DNA of 64,000 bases, from positions 372,001 to 436,000 of the forward strand of contig NZ_LR723670.1 in NCBI RefSeq assembly GCF_902502825.2, read 5' to 3'. Position numbers and translations under genes: made by a program. Shown here one piece after another: positions 62,067-64,000 of the stretch (the first letter of the stretch is position 1; each line of letters starts with the position of its first letter). The notes below the pieces were generated by a model. It had not been told where the DNA came from, made no database searches, and was given only the letters and a program-made list of their open reading frames with translations. Origin of the DNA: Pseudorhizobium flavum (GTDB lineage: Bacteria > Pseudomonadota > Alphaproteobacteria > Rhizobiales > Rhizobiaceae).

Positions 62067-62082
62067 GTTACACAGTGTTACA
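62067..62082. promoter_or_regulatory. K-box (GTTACA-N4-GTTACA), FxkR binding element
   Basis: A direct repeat GTTACA-CAGT-GTTACA in the divergent region between fxkR and fixK, 87 bp before fixK. It matches the element described for FxkR-dependent fixK promoters in Rhizobium etli exactly, including the 4-bp spacing. It is 20 bp from the fxkR start, so it might also control fxkR. Confidence 0.85.
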
Positions 62083-62168
62083 CGATAGCGCCGATTGTCA
62101 CACCCAGGGCATCAGCGTGTTACTTTAATCGCGTCTATTGGCATCATCAACAAATGGAGGCGATGCCG

Positions 62169-62915
62169 ATGTTCATCGAAAGCGCAGGCAATTCCCTGAG
62201 AACAATTCCCGGAAGCTTTGCCGTGCAGCCTACGAGCCTGCAGGCACTTTTCTCCAAGCTTCCTGCCGAAAGCCTTTCGGCAGGCCAGACCCTGATCCTC
62301 GAGGGCGACGTCGCCACGTCCGTCTTCCATGTGGTTACGGGTTCGCTGCGGATATTCCGCATTCTTGGCGACGGACGCCGCGTCATCACCGGCTTCCTTC
62401 ATGCCGGCGACATTCTCGGCATGTCCTTCAAGAGCCACTATATCTACACGGCCGAGGCGATCACGCCGGTGACCATTCGCCGCCTATCCCGCAAGAGCTT
62501 CGAAAACGAGATCGCGGTTTCCCCCGACCTTGGCCCCGCCGTCTTCCACCAGATGTCCGACGAAATGGCGGCAGCGCAGGATCAGATGGTGCTGCTTTCC
62601 ACCAAGAATGCCGAAGAGCGGCTTTGCAGCTTCCTGCTGAAGGAGTTGCAGCGCACTCTGAACGCCGGTGCTCTTCAGACGGCAGTCCAGCTGCCGATGA
62701 CCCGTCTCGACATTGCCGATTACCTTGGGCTAACTATCGAAACCGTCTCCCGGACATTGACCAAGCTGAGCAGCAAGGGCGTGATTGAAACCGCCGGCCG
62801 CCATTCGGTGAAGATACTGAAGCGCGGAAAGCTTGCGCAGATGGCTGGAGACGGCGATGAATACGAAGATGATTGGCGTCCCGCGACCCCACAGCCGGAG
62901 CGGATCCGCCACTAG
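62169..62915 (+). CDS. fixK: FixK-type Crp/Fnr regulator
   Basis: A 248-residue CRP/FNR regulator. A cNMP-like sensory barrel spans about 15-130 (AGQTLILEGDVATSVFHVVTGSLRIFRIL). A long dimer helix is followed by the HTH MTRLDIADYLGLTIETVSRTLTKL at about 180-205. The recognition helix contains E-TVSR, as in FNR and FixK, which read TTGA half-sites. The N-terminal cysteine cluster of FNR is absent, so oxygen is not sensed directly. GGAGG lies 8 bases before ATG 62169, so I use this start and not ATG 62154 or 62163. Likely driven by FxkR through the K-box. Confidence 0.9.
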   Translation: MFIESAGNSLRTIPGSFAVQPTSLQALFSKLPAESLSAGQTLILEGDVATSVFHVVTGSLRIFRILGDGRRVITGFLHAGDILGMSFKSHYIYTAEAITPVTIRRLSRKSFENEIAVSPDLGPAVFHQMSDEMAAAQDQMVLLSTKNAEERLCSFLLKELQRTLNAGALQTAVQLPMTRLDIADYLGLTIETVSRTLTKLSSKGVIETAGRHSVKILKRGKLAQMAGDGDEYEDDWRPATPQPERIRH

Positions 62916-62935
62916 CTCCAAGGCTTGATTAGGAC

Positions 62936-64000
62936 ATGGATTTGGCAGTCTCCCCCCAATGGACAAGTCGGGAAGATCTCGACGCCGCACTTCGACTGTT
63001 GAACCATGCCAACCTTATCGTCCACCGCCTGGAGGGAACCATCTTCGGATGGTCCGCCGGATGCGAAGCTCTGTATGGATGGACGAGGCAGGAAGCAGTC
63101 GGAAAGGTCATTCACCAGCTGCTCTCGACGCGCTTTCCAAAGCCGCGCGAAGAGATTTGTGCCGAGGTACTTTCGGCCGGTGTCTGGGAAGGGGAGATCC
63201 TCCACAAGCACAAAGACGGTCATACGGTCGTCAGTGCAACGCGCTGGGTAGCGCTGCGCATTCCCGATGAGCCCGAACCGATCATCATCCAGACGAACAA
63301 CGACGTGACGAACATGAAGGCGACCGAAATTAACCTGGCTGAGAGAGAGGCGCATCTGCGCTCGATCCTTGATACCGTTCCCGACTCCATGATCGTCATC
63401 GAGGAGAACGGCACGATAACCTCGTTCAGCGCCGCGGCCGAACGTCTCTTCGGCTATTCGGCCGGTGAGGTTCGCGGCCGCAACGTCAAAATGCTGATGC
63501 CATCCCCCGACCGCGAGAAGCATGATGGCTATCTCAATCGCTACATCACGACCGGCGAGCGCAGGATCATCGGTTATGGCCGGGTGGTGACGGGGCAGCG
63601 CAAGGACGGAACCCTTTTTCCGATGGAACTGGCGGTCGGAGAAACCCGCGTCAACGGCAAGCGCATCTTTACAGGCTTCGTGCGGGACCTGACGAGCCGG
63701 CACAAGATCGAGGAGGAGTTGCGGCAGGCCCAGAAGATGGAAGCGATCGGGCAACTCACCGGCGGCCTTGCCCACGACTTCAACAACCTGCTGACGGTGA
63801 TCAGCGGTAATCTCGAGATGATCGAAAGCCGGCTGAACGACGAAAAGCTGCTGACGATGCTGCGGGAGGCGCAGGGAGCGGCGGAAGACGGCGCAAAGCT
63901 GACCGGGCAGTTGCTGGCCTTCGGGCGCAAGCAGCCCCTCAATCCGAAGATCGTCGATGTCGGGCAGCTCGTGTCGGGCTTCTCTGATCTGCTTCGCCGC
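62936..64000 (+). CDS. fixL: FixL-like heme-PAS sensor kinase (5' part, cut by window end)
   Basis: 355 codons, open to the window end. PAS1 is at about 25-125 ([21 protein letters not shown]) and PAS2 at about 140-255. PAS2 has the FixL heme-domain signature: [15 protein letters not shown] with His196 in the position of the iron-ligating histidine, then [21 protein letters not shown] with the distal arginine region. The dimerisation motif [14 protein letters not shown] (His about 280) resembles hybrid kinases and not classical FixL, which suggests a hybrid hFixL with a C-terminal receiver beyond the window. It starts 21 bp after fixK. It should phosphorylate FxkR when oxygen falls. Confidence 0.9.
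   Translation, partial: MDLAVSPQWTSREDLDAALRLLNHANLIVHRLEGTIFGWSAGCEALYGWTRQEAVGKVIHQLLSTRFPKPREEICAEVLSAGVWEGEILHKHKDGHTVVSATRWVALRIPDEPEPIIIQTNNDVTNMKATEINLAEREAHLRSILDTVPDSMIVIEENGTITSFSAAAERLFGYSAGEVRGRNVKMLMPSPDREKHDGYLNRYITTGERRIIGYGRVVTGQRKDGTLFPMELAVGETRVNGKRIFTGFVRDLTSRHKIEEELRQAQKMEAIGQLTGGLAHDFNNLLTVISGNLEMIESRLNDEKLLTMLREAQGAAEDGAKLTGQLLAFGRKQPLNPKIVDVGQLVSGFSDLLRR

Overview
The window is about 64 kb of GC-rich alphaproteobacterial chromosome. It carries no rRNA, tRNA, CRISPR array, transposase or phage structural gene that I can see. The gene set points to the family Rhizobiaceae (Rhizobium, Agrobacterium, Shinella or Neorhizobium relatives): a 1,255-residue PodJ-type polar organiser, a hybrid-FixL / FxkR / FixK oxygen cascade, OpgC, a TIGR02186-TauE pair, and rhizobial palindromic intergenic repeats. 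I cannot fix the genus.

Layout. 1-12.3 kb is mostly housekeeping: pyrD, a MATE exporter, a CAP lipoprotein, tandem YitT proteins, rpoN with lptB-lptA-lptC, then sppA-ihfB-lapA and a frameshifted carboxymuconolactone decarboxylase-like gene. 12.3-20.3 kb holds an Rrf2 regulator, the ligase-associated helicase/PdeM repair pair, an ECF sigma/anti-sigma pair facing a DUF4394 secreted protein, and TauE with TIGR02186. 20.5-29.9 kb holds podJ and a beta-oxidation operon (acyl-CoA dehydrogenase, thiolase, FadB).

29.9-33.8 kb is the accessory part. An AT-richer two-gene unit (DEDDh exonuclease plus nucleotidyltransferase) is followed by two 138-bp palindromic repeats flanking a broken SRAP gene, a GIY-YIG gene, a nested inverted repeat, and roughly 300 nt of non-coding sequence able to fold extensively.

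34.8-48.2 kb is a sugar-acid catabolic island. GntR/FadR regulator 1 leads a TRAP transporter, an idonate-type dehydrogenase, UxuA and a fructuronate reductase. Regulator 2 leads UxaA and sits opposite a leftward L-fuconate dehydratase, SDR and Zn-dehydrogenase set. The two regulator promoters share an operator core, so the two halves are probably co-regulated.

48.2-56.2 kb holds opgC, a transporter-fused hybrid histidine kinase, mscL, an aminotransferase and galE. 56.3-60.4 kb holds a FecR-domain secreted protein with a long Gly-Asn repeat next to a CHASE2-GGDEF-EAL c-di-GMP enzyme whose GGDEF motif is degenerate. 60.4-64 kb is a microoxic-response module: a GNAT-like gene behind a FixK box, an OmpR-type regulator (FxkR-like), a FixK-type regulator and a FixL-like heme-PAS kinase cut by the window end. 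A GTTACA-N4-GTTACA element, matching the FxkR K-box, lies between fxkR and fixK.
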